From Sinorhizobium meliloti (GTDB lineage: Bacteria; Pseudomonadota; Alphaproteobacteria; Rhizobiales; Rhizobiaceae): a stretch of 64,000 bases of DNA. The notes under the pieces are model-generated. The model did not search any database. It was given only the letters and a program-made list of their open reading frames with translations, and was not told where the DNA came from. Location of the stretch: the NCBI RefSeq assembly GCF_035610345.1, contig NZ_CP141212.1:377976-441975 (forward strand), in the 5' to 3' direction. Positions 10,389-19,426 of the stretch are shown piece after piece (positions within the stretch are counted from its first letter, which is position 1; the number at the start of each line of letters is the position of its first letter). A program made the translations under genes and the position numbers.

Positions 10389-11204
10389 TTACTCTTTGGC
10401 CGGCTTCGCTCCCGCCTGCTTGAAAAAGCGGGAAAAGATGCCGGATAGGATTTCTTCATGCGATGGCAAGATTTCCTGCGCCGCACCGCCGACAGGCAGC
10501 CATGAGGCACGCCCCGGCAGCACATGCGTTTCCACCGGAACGCCGGCCTTGCGGAGACGCTCGGCATAGGCTTCGGCCTCGTCGCGCATCGGACACTCCT
10601 CGCTGGTGACGACGAGGGCCGGAACGAGACCGCCGAGCCGGCTGCAATGGCCCGGCGCCGCATAGGGATGCGTGAGCCCGCTGCGCTCGCCGAGATATTG
10701 TTGCCAGCCTTCGGCGATCGATTGCACCGAACTCTGCGGACAGAACTTGCGAAACGAAGCCGTTGCCAGGCATGGGTCGAGCAGCGGCGACAGCAGGATC
10801 TGGCCTTTGAGGTCGGTCAGAAACTGATCGCGCGCCATCAGCGCCAGGCCGGCCGCAAGATTGCCGCCCGCCTCTTCGCCGGCGACGAACAGCATCGACT
10901 TCTTGTGCGCGAACTGCGGACAGCGGCTGCGCATCGACGAAAGCATCGCATAGGCGCAGTCGAGTGCCGCCGGAAACGGGTTCATGCACGCGGAAGGATA
11001 TTCCGGCGAGATGACGACCGCGCCCGCGGCCGCCAGGGAATTGGCCACGTTTTCGCCCGCCGCGATCGAATCGTCGACGAAGCCGCCGCCATGGAGATGC
11101 AGTACGATCGGCGGCGGCGCGAGCAGCGATGCGCCGCGGTAGACACGGGCGCGGCACGAGCCTTTGCTCGTCTGCATCGTCTCTTCCGTAAATTGCGCGT
11201 TCAT
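10389..11204 (-). CDS. Hormone-sensitive-lipase-like alpha/beta hydrolase, apparently inactive
   Basis: The 271 aa protein has the HSL-family fold landmarks: the oxyanion motif HGGGF (38-42) and the sequence PALVVTSEECPMRDEAEAYA near the C-terminus. However the nucleophile motif, normally GDSAGG, reads GEEAGG (109-114), so the catalytic Ser is Glu111. The usual catalytic Asp before PLRDE is Cys204, and the position of the catalytic His (PGxxHGF) holds Ser234 in PGRASWL. All three triad residues are therefore missing, suggesting a pseudoenzyme or binding protein. The ATG at 11204 follows AAGAGAG; a GTG at 11222 is an alternative. It appears to be the first gene of the RND operon, divergent from a LysR gene. 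Confidence 0.8.
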   Translation of the reverse strand: MNAQFTEETMQTSKGSCRARVYRGASLLAPPPIVLHLHGGGFVDDSIAAGENVANSLAAAGAVVISPEYPSACMNPFPAALDCAYAMLSSMRSRCPQFAHKKSMLFVAGEEAGGNLAAGLALMARDQFLTDLKGQILLSPLLDPCLATASFRKFCPQSSVQSIAEGWQQYLGERSGLTHPYAAPGHCSRLGGLVPALVVTSEECPMRDEAEAYAERLRKAGVPVETHVLPGRASWLPVGGAAQEILPSHEEILSGIFSRFFKQAGAKPAKE

Positions 11205-11304
11205 CTCTCTTGTCTCCGCCACGGGTGAATCCCTAGATGAGGGACAACTCGCGATGTTTGCAGCATATCATTGTCTTTCGTCTGGAATAGTCCGCGGGTT
11301 GTGA

Positions 11305-12252
<948 letters not shown>

Positions 12253-12262
12253 CGACCCGTTC

Positions 12263-12667
12263 TCACCTGTTCGTCTGCGCGTCGTAGCGCTCGCGCGCGG
12301 CGTCGAGCTTCCCGAAATGCGTCTCCGCCCAGCGGTCGAGCACGACCAGCGCTTCGCTCAGCGAGCGGCCCACCTCGCTCAGCCGATATTCGACATGCGG
12401 CGGCACGGTCCCCTTGTCCTCGCGGATCACCAGCCCGTTTCGCTCCAGTTCCTTCAGCGTCTGCGTCAGCATCTTCTGCGAGACGTCGCCGAGCCTGCGC
12501 ATGAGCGCGGCGTTGCGCATCGGGCCGGACTCCAGCGCGGAGATGATCAGCATCGCCCATTTGCTGGCCACGAGCTCCAGCGCGTGACGCGAGGAACATG
12601 TCGGATCGAAAACACTGGGCGTCGATTGCATGGCCGTCGGGGGCGTGGAAGCCGGGTTCGCAGACAT
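12263..12667 (-). CDS. HxlR family transcriptional regulator
   Basis: A 134 aa winged-helix protein with the HxlR/DUF24 pattern: a conserved early Cys (DPTCSSRHALELVASKWA), MLIISALESGPMR, and LTQTLKELERNGLVIRE followed by VEYRLSEVGRSL. HxlR regulators often sense electrophiles or oxidants through that cysteine. It is divergent from the SMR transporter gene with 87 bp between starts, making it the likely local regulator. I used ATG 12667 (protein starting MSANPAST); an in-frame start at 12682 would overlap the candidate operator. Confidence 0.88.
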   Translation of the reverse strand: MSANPASTPPTAMQSTPSVFDPTCSSRHALELVASKWAMLIISALESGPMRNAALMRRLGDVSQKMLTQTLKELERNGLVIREDKGTVPPHVEYRLSEVGRSLSEALVVLDRWAETHFGKLDAARERYDAQTNR

Positions 12668-12682
12668 TTTGACGGTTACCAA

Positions 12683-12701
12683 AAGGTGCGTAATTGCACT
12701 T
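12683..12701. promoter_or_regulatory. Candidate HxlR operator between HxlR and SMR genes
   Basis: An imperfect palindrome, AAGGTGCGTAATTGCACTT, lies in the short divergent intergenic region. The half-sites are GGTGC and GCAC around a GTAATT centre, with one mismatch in the outer arms. Position and symmetry suit a regulator acting on both genes. Inference only. Confidence 0.45.
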
Positions 12702-12754
12702 CGGTGCCCATGCTACAAGATTGACGCCAGAGTTCAAATCATTGGAGAACAGGA

Positions 12755-13072
12755 ATGGCGTGGATCATGCTTGTGGCGGCGAGCGCCGTCGAGATCGTCA
12801 TGGGGCTTGCGCTCAAATATGCAGACGGCTGGACCCGGCCGGTTCCCAGCATCATCGGCGTGGGCGCAGCATTGGGCAGTGTCTATCTGCTCACCATCGC
12901 GATGCGCGACCTGCCTGCCGGCACGGCCTATGCCGCATGGACCGGCATCGGCGCGGTCGGCATCACCGTGCTCGGCATGGTTCTCTTCGGCGATCCGGTG
13001 TCCTGGCTCAGGCTTGCCTGCATTGCCATGATCATCGTCGCCGTCGCAGGTTTGCGCTTCCTCGAGGCTTGA
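12755..13072 (+). CDS. SMR family transporter, guanidinium exporter (Gdx/SugE) type
   Basis: 105 aa with four predicted membrane helices. The essential SMR glutamate is present in AASAVEIVMGLALKYADG (Glu13), and the GTAYAAWTGIGAVGITVLG segment has the TGIGAVG signature of the Gdx/SugE clade rather than the EmrE-type multidrug clade. Family members form antiparallel dimers and exchange guanidinium (or quaternary ammonium) for protons. Many gdx genes sit behind a guanidine riboswitch; the 87 bp upstream here is too short for one and instead contains an HxlR-type operator candidate. Substrate is inferred from clade signature only. Confidence 0.88.
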   Translation: MAWIMLVAASAVEIVMGLALKYADGWTRPVPSIIGVGAALGSVYLLTIAMRDLPAGTAYAAWTGIGAVGITVLGMVLFGDPVSWLRLACIAMIIVAVAGLRFLEA

Positions 13073-13136
13073 TCCGCAGGGGGTTCATCTCAAGGTTTCC
13101 CGCCGCGGTGCCGATCACCCGGCGGGAAATGCCATC

Positions 13137-15029
13137 TCAAGGCTGGCGCTTCTTGGCGTTGTTGCGCTTGGCACCAGGCTTGAAGTCGCCGGTTTTCTGC
13201 GCTTCGGGCTTGCCCTTCTTCTTGCTCCAGGGCTTCGCGCCTCGGCTGTCCGGATGCGCATCCTGCGCGACGGGAGGCTGCTTGTCGAACTTGCGCTTCG
13301 GCTTGAAGTCCTTGTGCTCGCGCTCCGATGCGGCCGCCCGCGGCCGCTTCCTCTCGAAGTCCGGCTTGTCCTGCCGCGGCCGGGAGGTGTCCGGGGCACC
13401 GGGAAGGGTTTTGACGCGAATACCCTTTTCCAGCAGCCGGTTCGGGCCGATCGCGGCAAGAAGGCGTTCTGCGCCGTCGGCCGTCATCTCGACATAGGTT
13501 TCCTCGGGCTGCATGCGGATCGCGCCGATATCGCGCTTGCTCAGCTTGCCGTAACGGCAAAGCATCGGGATCAGCCAACGGGGCTCGGCGTTCTGCTTGC
13601 GCCCGACGGAGAGGGAAAACCACTGGCCGTCGGCGAAGTCGGCTCGCGGAGCCGGGTCGCTGTCGGCCGTGAAAGCCGGGCCGTCGCGACGGGGTTTCCT
13701 GCGATCATCGTAGACGGCGACCTCCACGAGTTCCTCCGGAGCGGAACGGTTCGAGCGGAACTGCCGGACGAAGGCCGCGGCGATCTTTTCCGCCCCGTAC
13801 CGGCTGATCAGCGTCTCGACGATCGCCTGTTCATCCTCGCGCGGCGCTTCGGCAAGGGCTGGATCGGCGGCGATGCGCTCGTCGTCGCGGCGTGCCACCT
13901 CGTCGGCCGACGGGGGCTTTGCCCAGGCGGCGGTAATCCGTGCGTTTTCAAGCAGCCGCTCGGCCTTGCGGCGGGCATTCACGGGCACGATCAGCGCGCT
14001 CACGCCTTTCTGGCCGGCGCGACCGGTCCGGCCGCTGCGATGCAGCAGCGTGTCGGAGTTGGTCGGCAGGTCGGCATGGATCACGAGCTCGAGGCCCGGA
14101 AGGTCGATCCCGCGCGCCGCAACGTCGGTCGCGATGCACACGCGGGCGCGGCCGTCGCGCATGGCCTGCAGTGCGTGGGTGCGTTCGTTCTGGCTGAGCT
14201 CGCCGGAGAGCGCCACGACCGAAAAGCCGCGATTGTTGAAGCGGGCGGTCAGATGGTTGACCGCGGCGCGCGTCGAGCAGAAAACGATCGCATTCCTCGC
14301 TTCGTAAAAGCGCAGCACGTTGATAATGGCATTCTCACGGTCGCTCGGCGCCACGAGCAGCGAGCGGTACTCGATGTCGCCATGCTGCTTCTGCTCGGAG
14401 GTGACGCCTATGCGGACGGCGTCGCGCTGGTAATTCTTGGCGAGCGTCGCGATCGAGCGCGGCACGGTGGCGGAGAACATCAGCGTGCGGCGATCCGCCG
14501 GCGACGCCTCGAGAATGAACTCCAGGTCCTCGCGGAAACCGAGGTCCAGCATCTCGTCGGCCTCGTCGAGTACGACGGCCTTCAGTCCCGATATATCGAG
14601 CGATCCACGGCGGATATGGTCGCAAAGCCGCCCCGGCGTGCCGACGACGATATGGGCGCCGCGTTCCAGCGTGCGCCGTTCGCTGCGCATGTCCATGCCG
14701 CCCACGCAGGAGGCGATGGTGGCCCCCGCCATCTCGTAAAGCCAGTCGAGCTCACGCATGACCTGCAGCGCCAATTCGCGCGTCGGCGCGATGACGAGTG
14801 CAAGCGGTGCGCCGGCCTGCGCGAATTTCCTCGCCGAACCGATGAGCGTCGGCGCCAGTGCGAGGCCGAAGGCCACGGTCTTGCCGGAGCCGGTCTGGGC
14901 GGAGACGAGCGCGTCGGCGGTGCCGAGCGACGGATCCAGCATGGCTTGCTGAACCGGCGTCAGCGTCTCGTAACCGCGTTTTGCCAACGCCTCGGCGATC
15001 GCCGGCGCGATCCCTGCGAATTCTGTCAT
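13137..15029 (-). CDS. DEAD-box ATP-dependent RNA helicase with DbpA-type RNA-binding domain
   Basis: 630 aa protein. The helicase core shows motif I AQTGSGKT, Ia PTRELALQV, motif II in VVLDEADEML, motif III SAT, and the C-terminal RecA domain with ATDVAARGID and HRSGRTGRAG. Residues about 470-545 resemble the DbpA/CsdA-like RNA-binding domain (WFSLSVGRKQNAEPRWLIP, DIGAIRMQPEETYVEM). The last 80 residues are a lysine/arginine-rich low-complexity tail, common for helicases acting on ribosomal RNA. A role in ribosome assembly or RNA decay, possibly at low temperature, follows from the family. It is transcribed alone, with 152 bp to the next gene upstream (DUF805) on the same strand. Confidence 0.93.
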   Translation of the reverse strand: MTEFAGIAPAIAEALAKRGYETLTPVQQAMLDPSLGTADALVSAQTGSGKTVAFGLALAPTLIGSARKFAQAGAPLALVIAPTRELALQVMRELDWLYEMAGATIASCVGGMDMRSERRTLERGAHIVVGTPGRLCDHIRRGSLDISGLKAVVLDEADEMLDLGFREDLEFILEASPADRRTLMFSATVPRSIATLAKNYQRDAVRIGVTSEQKQHGDIEYRSLLVAPSDRENAIINVLRFYEARNAIVFCSTRAAVNHLTARFNNRGFSVVALSGELSQNERTHALQAMRDGRARVCIATDVAARGIDLPGLELVIHADLPTNSDTLLHRSGRTGRAGQKGVSALIVPVNARRKAERLLENARITAAWAKPPSADEVARRDDERIAADPALAEAPREDEQAIVETLISRYGAEKIAAAFVRQFRSNRSAPEELVEVAVYDDRRKPRRDGPAFTADSDPAPRADFADGQWFSLSVGRKQNAEPRWLIPMLCRYGKLSKRDIGAIRMQPEETYVEMTADGAERLLAAIGPNRLLEKGIRVKTLPGAPDTSRPRQDKPDFERKRPRAAASEREHKDFKPKRKFDKQPPVAQDAHPDSRGAKPWSKKKGKPEAQKTGDFKPGAKRNNAKKRQP

Positions 15030-15181
15030 GTCTCTTCTTTCGGATTTCGGTTGTCGTCGGCGGAAGAGCGGACCTCGGTGCAGGCCGTCATCAGGCGTCG
15101 ATTGCCGCGGCCAACGTGGTCGCGGCCCTATTCAGTTGCCGCGCTACATACTTGGTGAGCGTTGAAATGTACAGGGCGGAA

Positions 15182-15568
15182 TCAATCTCCGGCCGGCGCG
15201 TTGCGGCGGCTGCCATACTCGTTTGCCCTGTTTGCGCCCGGCCAGAGGCAGAGACCGATGAAAACGATCGGGCTCAGAACCGGGATGAAGAGGCAGAGCG
15301 CCAGCGGACCGGGATAGCCGATATCGTGCAGGCGCTTGATCGCCAGCATGGCGATGGAGACGGTCGAAAGCACGCCGGAGAGGATCAGAGCCAGCGTCGA
15401 GAACGCGAGCGCCGCGTCGTCCACCTCGTTCTTCATCATCTGCGCCAGGAAGATGGAGCCGACGGCGAACCAGAAGAGCCAGGCGAGGAGAAAAGGCAGG
15501 CGGCCGATACGGCCGGAGGGGCTGAAGAACAGCCACATCATGCTCGGCTCCCGCCCCTCCTTGGCCAT
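15182..15568 (-). CDS. DUF805 family membrane protein
   Basis: 128 aa membrane protein with DUF805 landmarks: an N-terminal MWLFFSPSGRIGRLPFLLAW, a helical hairpin, the conserved AIKRLHDIGYPG motif and a final segment with LCLWPGANRANEYG. Three to four predicted membrane helices. Function unknown. Its ATG is two bases after the dapD stop on the same strand, so the two are almost certainly co-transcribed and coupled. An alternative internal start at MMWLFF would shorten it by nine residues. Confidence 0.88.
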   Translation of the reverse strand: MAKEGREPSMMWLFFSPSGRIGRLPFLLAWLFWFAVGSIFLAQMMKNEVDDAALAFSTLALILSGVLSTVSIAMLAIKRLHDIGYPGPLALCLFIPVLSPIVFIGLCLWPGANRANEYGSRRNAPAGD

Positions 15569-15570
15569 CG

Positions 15571-16428
15571 TCAGTCCCGGAGCAGTTCGTTGATGCCGGT
15601 CTTGGAGCGGGTCTTCTCGTCGACCCGCTTGACGATCACGGCGCAATAGAGGTTCGGCGCCGGCTGCCCATTGGCCATGGTGGAGCCGGAAGCCATGGAG
15701 CCGGCGACGACGACGGAGTAGGGCGGCACTTCGCCATACATCACCTCGCCCGTCGCGCGGTCGACGATTTTCGTCGACTTGCCGATGAAGACGCCCATGC
15801 CGAGCACCGAACCTTCGCGGACGATGCAGCCTTCGACCACCTCGGAGCGGGCGCCGATGAAGCAATTGTCCTCGATGATGGTCGGCCCGGCCTGCATCGG
15901 CTCCAACACGCCGCCGATGCCGACGCCGCCGGAAAGATGCACGTTCTTGCCGATCTGCGCGCAGGAGCCGACGGTCGCCCAGGTGTCGACCATCGTACCC
16001 TCGCCGACATAGGCGCCGAGATTGACGAAGGAGGGCATCAGCACCGCATTCGGTGCGATATAGGCGGAGCGGCGGACCACGCAGTTCGGAACGGCGCGGA
16101 ACCCGGCCTTCTCGAATTCGTTGACGCTCCAGCCGTCGAATTTGGAGGGGACCTTGTCCCACCAGACGGCTTCACCCGGGCCGCCCTTGACGAGTTCCAT
16201 CGGATTGAGGCGGAAGGAGAGGAGCACCGCCTTCTTGAGCCACTGGTTGACCGTCCAGGTGCCGTCCTCACCCCGTTGCGCGACGCGTACCTTGCCGCTG
16301 TCGAGCAGGTTCAGCGCCGTTTCCACGGCGTCGCGAACCGCGCCGCGGGTGCCGGTGTTGACGGCGTCGCGCCCTTCGAAAGCGGTCTCGATCGTCTGCG
16401 ACAGGGAGGCGAGGTCGTGGTTCGTCAT
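15571..16428 (-). CDS. dapD: 2,3,4,5-tetrahydropyridine-2,6-dicarboxylate N-succinyltransferase
   Basis: Succinylates tetrahydrodipicolinate from succinyl-CoA, the step before DapC/DapE in the meso-DAP/lysine pathway. The 285 aa protein contains the left-handed beta-helix hexapeptide repeats (about residues 105-215, for example [31 protein letters not shown]) and the N-terminal substrate domain with [20 protein letters not shown] 16428 is preceded by AAGGAATT, a good ribosome binding site; the open frame continues 11 codons further up without one. It heads a dapD-DUF805 transcript. Confidence 0.95.
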   Translation of the reverse strand: MTNHDLASLSQTIETAFEGRDAVNTGTRGAVRDAVETALNLLDSGKVRVAQRGEDGTWTVNQWLKKAVLLSFRLNPMELVKGGPGEAVWWDKVPSKFDGWSVNEFEKAGFRAVPNCVVRRSAYIAPNAVLMPSFVNLGAYVGEGTMVDTWATVGSCAQIGKNVHLSGGVGIGGVLEPMQAGPTIIEDNCFIGARSEVVEGCIVREGSVLGMGVFIGKSTKIVDRATGEVMYGEVPPYSVVVAGSMASGSTMANGQPAPNLYCAVIVKRVDEKTRSKTGINELLRD

Positions 16429-16467
16429 CGGAATTCCTTCGAGTTCGGCGTTGTGCTGCAAGCTCTA

Positions 16468-16515
16468 CTGCATAATTCCCCGAATCGGAACCAGCTTCAC
16501 GGATTATGCAGCGAT
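16468..16515. repeat. Sinorhizobium-type ATGCAG intergenic palindrome
   Basis: A 9 bp perfect inverted repeat (CTGCATAAT at 16468-16476, ATTATGCAG at 16503-16511) is followed by CGATTCAAG. The right arm plus TTCAA resembles the start of a dispersed rhizobial element found in fuller form at 54119-54182. It lies upstream of dapD in the 294 bp divergent spacer before the LOG gene; nothing else was recognised in that spacer. Confidence 0.5.
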
Positions 16516-16722
16516 TCAAGATGTCGCGCGGCTTCGCCGAAACCTCGCGCCCATGGAGCATGATCCTCAAAAAGTTGAAGGCCTTTTCGGCTCGCGCTCC
16601 TCAACGGGACTTGGCAAGTCTCGACTAATCCGGCAGTAGGGACGCCTCTATGACCGAGAAAGACCCGAAGGGACGCGTCCGGACGAGGTCTCGGGTGTTC
16701 GAAACGCGACGGGAAACGAAAC

Positions 16723-17622
16723 ATGGCACGCATGAAGAAGCGGACTCTGCGCCGCAAGGATGGGGTCTGGGATCCGCTGGCAGACAGCTCCCAGAGCAGG
16801 CAACGTGCATCGAGCGTGCCTTTGACGCCGCAATCGGCTTCGCCCACCTATCGTCTCGCCTATATCGACGACGATTTCCTGTGTCGTGAGGAACTGAGGC
16901 CCGTCCGCCTGCAGCTCGAGCTCCTGAAGACCGAGATGATGCTCGAGGAGCGCGGCATCAACTCCACCGTGGTGATGTTCGGCGGGGCGCGCATTCCGGA
17001 GCCCGGCGGCGAAGCCTGGGCCGCCAAGAACGACATCCAGCGCAAGAATCTCGAGGCTGCGTCGGTCTATTATGACGAGGCGCGCAAGTTCGCGCGATTG
17101 TGCTCGGAGCAGTCGGCAAAGCTCGATTACAAGGAATATGTGGTGGTCACGGGCGGCGGTCCCGGCGTCATGGAGGCGGGAAACCGCGGCGCAGCCGATG
17201 TCGGCGCACCTTCGATCGGCCTGAACATCGTGCTTCCGCACGAGCAGGCGCCGAACCAGTTCGTCACGCCGGACCTGTCCTTCAATTTCCACTATTTCGC
17301 CATCCGCAAGATGCATTTCCTGCTGCGCGCCAAGGCGGTCACGGTCTTCCCCGGCGGCTTCGGCACGCTCGACGAGTTGTTCGAAACCATGACGCTGATG
17401 CAGACCGGCCGGCTTGCCCTGGTGCCGCTCATCCTCTTCGGCGAGAAGTTCTGGCGCAGCATCATCAATTTCGAGGCGCTGGCCGAGTTCGGAACCATCG
17501 CGCCCAACGACATCGACCTGCTGCACTTCGTGGAGACGGCCGAAGAGGCATGGGAGATCATTGCCGGGTTTTACGAGAAGGTCGACCCCCGCTCGGTCCC
17601 GATGGCGTCCGGACGGCGGTAG
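16723..17622 (+). CDS. LOG family protein (TIGR00730-type nucleotide 5'-monophosphate phosphoribohydrolase)
   Basis: 299 aa protein with the Rossmann-like LOG fold: GGGPGVMEAGNRGA near residue 145 and the catalytic signature PGGFGTLDELFE near residue 212. LOG proteins release bases such as cytokinins or purines/pyrimidines from nucleoside monophosphates. This is the longer type (about 300 aa) with an extra N-terminal region of about 80 residues, which begins with a basic segment (MARMKKRTLRRK). Whether it makes active cytokinins is not established by the sequence. It ends immediately next to the convergent nucleotidase gene. Confidence 0.87.
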   Translation: MARMKKRTLRRKDGVWDPLADSSQSRQRASSVPLTPQSASPTYRLAYIDDDFLCREELRPVRLQLELLKTEMMLEERGINSTVVMFGGARIPEPGGEAWAAKNDIQRKNLEAASVYYDEARKFARLCSEQSAKLDYKEYVVVTGGGPGVMEAGNRGAADVGAPSIGLNIVLPHEQAPNQFVTPDLSFNFHYFAIRKMHFLLRAKAVTVFPGGFGTLDELFETMTLMQTGRLALVPLILFGEKFWRSIINFEALAEFGTIAPNDIDLLHFVETAEEAWEIIAGFYEKVDPRSVPMASGRR

Positions 17623-18336
17623 TTACGCGGTCGAAACCACCCTGCGCAGGAAAGCCGCCAGATCTTCCGTGACGTAGTCGATCTGATCGTCCGCGTCGCT
17701 CGACGTTTCCCAGGCCTCGGCAAATTCGTATTCGAGATTGCGCGGCACGAGCAGCACGGTCTTCATGCCGAGCGCCTTCGGGACGACCAGATTGCGCGGC
17801 AGATCCTCGAACATGACCGCATTCGCCGTGTCGATGCGGTGAAGGCCCATGAATTTGTCGTAGGTGTCGCCGGCGGGCTTCGGTATGAAGCCGGCGGCGA
17901 CGATGTCGAAGATATCGTTGAAATGGTCGAGGATGCCGAGCGCCCGCGCGGTCATCTCCGCATGGGCGACGCTGCCGTTGGTGAAGATGAACTTGCGTCC
18001 GGGCAGCGCCTTGATCGCCTCGCCGAGCGCCGGGTCGGCCGGCACCACGCTGTAGTCGATGGCGTGGGCTCTTTCGAGGAAATCGTTGGGGTCGATGCCG
18101 TGATGAAGCATCAGGCCCTGAAGCGTGGTGCCGTGGTCGCGGTAGTATTCCTTCTGCAGCTTCTTCGCCTCCGCAGGCTCCAGCGACAGGAGTTCGGCAA
18201 CATAGGCCGTCATGTTGCGGTCGATCTGTGAGAACAGATTGACGTGATGCGGATAGAGCGTGTTGTCGAGGTCGAAGACCCAGTCGGTGACATGGGCGAA
18301 TTCGGAGTGGGTCGGCAGGCGGTCGAGCTTCTTCAT
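17623..18336 (-). CDS. HAD-family pyrimidine 5'-nucleotidase
   Basis: 237 aa HAD hydrolase. Motif I is VFDLDNTLYPHHVNLF (nucleophile Asp and Asp+2), motif II the Ser/Thr of FIFTNGS, motif III the lysine in IPKPAGDTYDKF and motif IV in AVMFEDLPRNL. The sequence resembles the SDT1/PHM8-like pyrimidine 5'-nucleotidase group, which dephosphorylates nucleoside monophosphates. It is convergent with the LOG gene, whose product also acts on nucleotides, but no functional link is shown. Confidence 0.88.
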   Translation of the reverse strand: MKKLDRLPTHSEFAHVTDWVFDLDNTLYPHHVNLFSQIDRNMTAYVAELLSLEPAEAKKLQKEYYRDHGTTLQGLMLHHGIDPNDFLERAHAIDYSVVPADPALGEAIKALPGRKFIFTNGSVAHAEMTARALGILDHFNDIFDIVAAGFIPKPAGDTYDKFMGLHRIDTANAVMFEDLPRNLVVPKALGMKTVLLVPRNLEYEFAEAWETSSDADDQIDYVTEDLAAFLRRVVSTA

Positions 18337-18438
18337 GGCGGGTTTATGACACGGGCGGCCTTGCGAAGCAAAACGGTTTGTTCACCTGTGCCCCGATTGG
18401 CCATGGATTGTTTTCGGCCTGCGTGTTAGCGGGCAAAT

Positions 18439-19353
18439 ATGGAAACCTGGGTTCTCATCACCGTCGCCGCGGCCTTCCTTCAGAATGTCCGCTCCGCCAT
18501 GCAGAAGCACCTGAAGGGCGTCATGGGCACCACCGGCGCGACCTTCGTGCGCTTCGGTTTCGGACTGCCTTTCGCGCTTCTCTACCTCGTCCTGCTTTGG
18601 CGCGTAGGCGGGCATCAGCTGCCGGTGCCGAACGGCACTTTCTATCTCTGGGCGGTGGTCGGCGGATTGGCGCAGATCGCCGCGACCTTCCTGCTCGTCC
18701 ATCTCTTCTCCTTCCGCAATTTCGCGGTCGGCACGGCCTATTCCCGCACCGAGCCGGCACAGGCGGCGCTCTTCGGGCTGATCTTCCTCGGCGAAAAGGC
18801 GAGCCAGGGAGCGTTGGTCGCGATCGCCATTTCGGTGGTGGGCGTCATGCTGATCTCCGTCGCCCGAACGACGCTCAGCGCGCGCTCGCTGCTTGCGTCG
18901 GTCTTCAGCCGCACGGCGGGAATGGGGCTGCTTTCCGGTACCTTCTTCGGTCTCTCGGCGGTGTCCTACCGCTCCGCCTCGCTGGCGTTGGAGCCGAGTC
19001 TGCCTCAGCCGGACTATGTGATCCAGGCGAGCTTCACGCTCGGCTTCGTCATCCTGCTTCAGACGATCGTCATGCTTTTGTGGATCGTCGCGCGTGAACG
19101 CGACGAACTGAAACGCATAGGCGCCGCCTGGAAGCCCGCTTTCGTCGTGGGCTTCGTCGGCGCCTCGGCCTCCTTCGGCTGGTTCGCGGCGATGACGCTG
19201 CAGCAGGCGGCGATCGTCAAGGTGGTCGCTCAGGTGGAGATGCTGTTCACCTTCGCCTCTTCCTTCTTCATCTTCCGGGAGTGGATCAACCGGCTCGAAC
19301 TGCTCGGCTGCCTGCTCATCGTGCTCGGCGTGGTCATGCTGCTCGTCTTGTGA
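18439..19353 (+). CDS. EamA/DMT superfamily transporter
   Basis: 304 aa integral membrane protein with about ten predicted helices in two EamA-like halves (first half ending near residue 140, second half from about 155). The sequence METWVLITVAAAFLQNVRSAMQKHLKG and the paired GLIFLGEK and FFIFREWINRLELLGCLLIVLGVV segments (helices 4-5 and 9-10) are typical. Such proteins usually export small metabolites. No substrate can be assigned. It lies divergent from the nucleotidase gene (102 bp) and upstream of ada. Confidence 0.85.
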   Translation: METWVLITVAAAFLQNVRSAMQKHLKGVMGTTGATFVRFGFGLPFALLYLVLLWRVGGHQLPVPNGTFYLWAVVGGLAQIAATFLLVHLFSFRNFAVGTAYSRTEPAQAALFGLIFLGEKASQGALVAIAISVVGVMLISVARTTLSARSLLASVFSRTAGMGLLSGTFFGLSAVSYRSASLALEPSLPQPDYVIQASFTLGFVILLQTIVMLLWIVARERDELKRIGAAWKPAFVVGFVGASASFGWFAAMTLQQAAIVKVVAQVEMLFTFASSFFIFREWINRLELLGCLLIVLGVVMLLVL

Positions 19354-19426
19354 GGGCTCGGCAAGCAGCACGAATAGATGCCCGAATTTCGGCGGACGGC
19401 GCGTGTGGCTGATGCTACAAAGCAAT

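Noticed and set aside
12683..12754. Guanidine riboswitch ahead of the SMR gene
   Set aside because: Only about 70 bp are available and none of the conserved ACGG-type motifs of guanidine riboswitches were seen.
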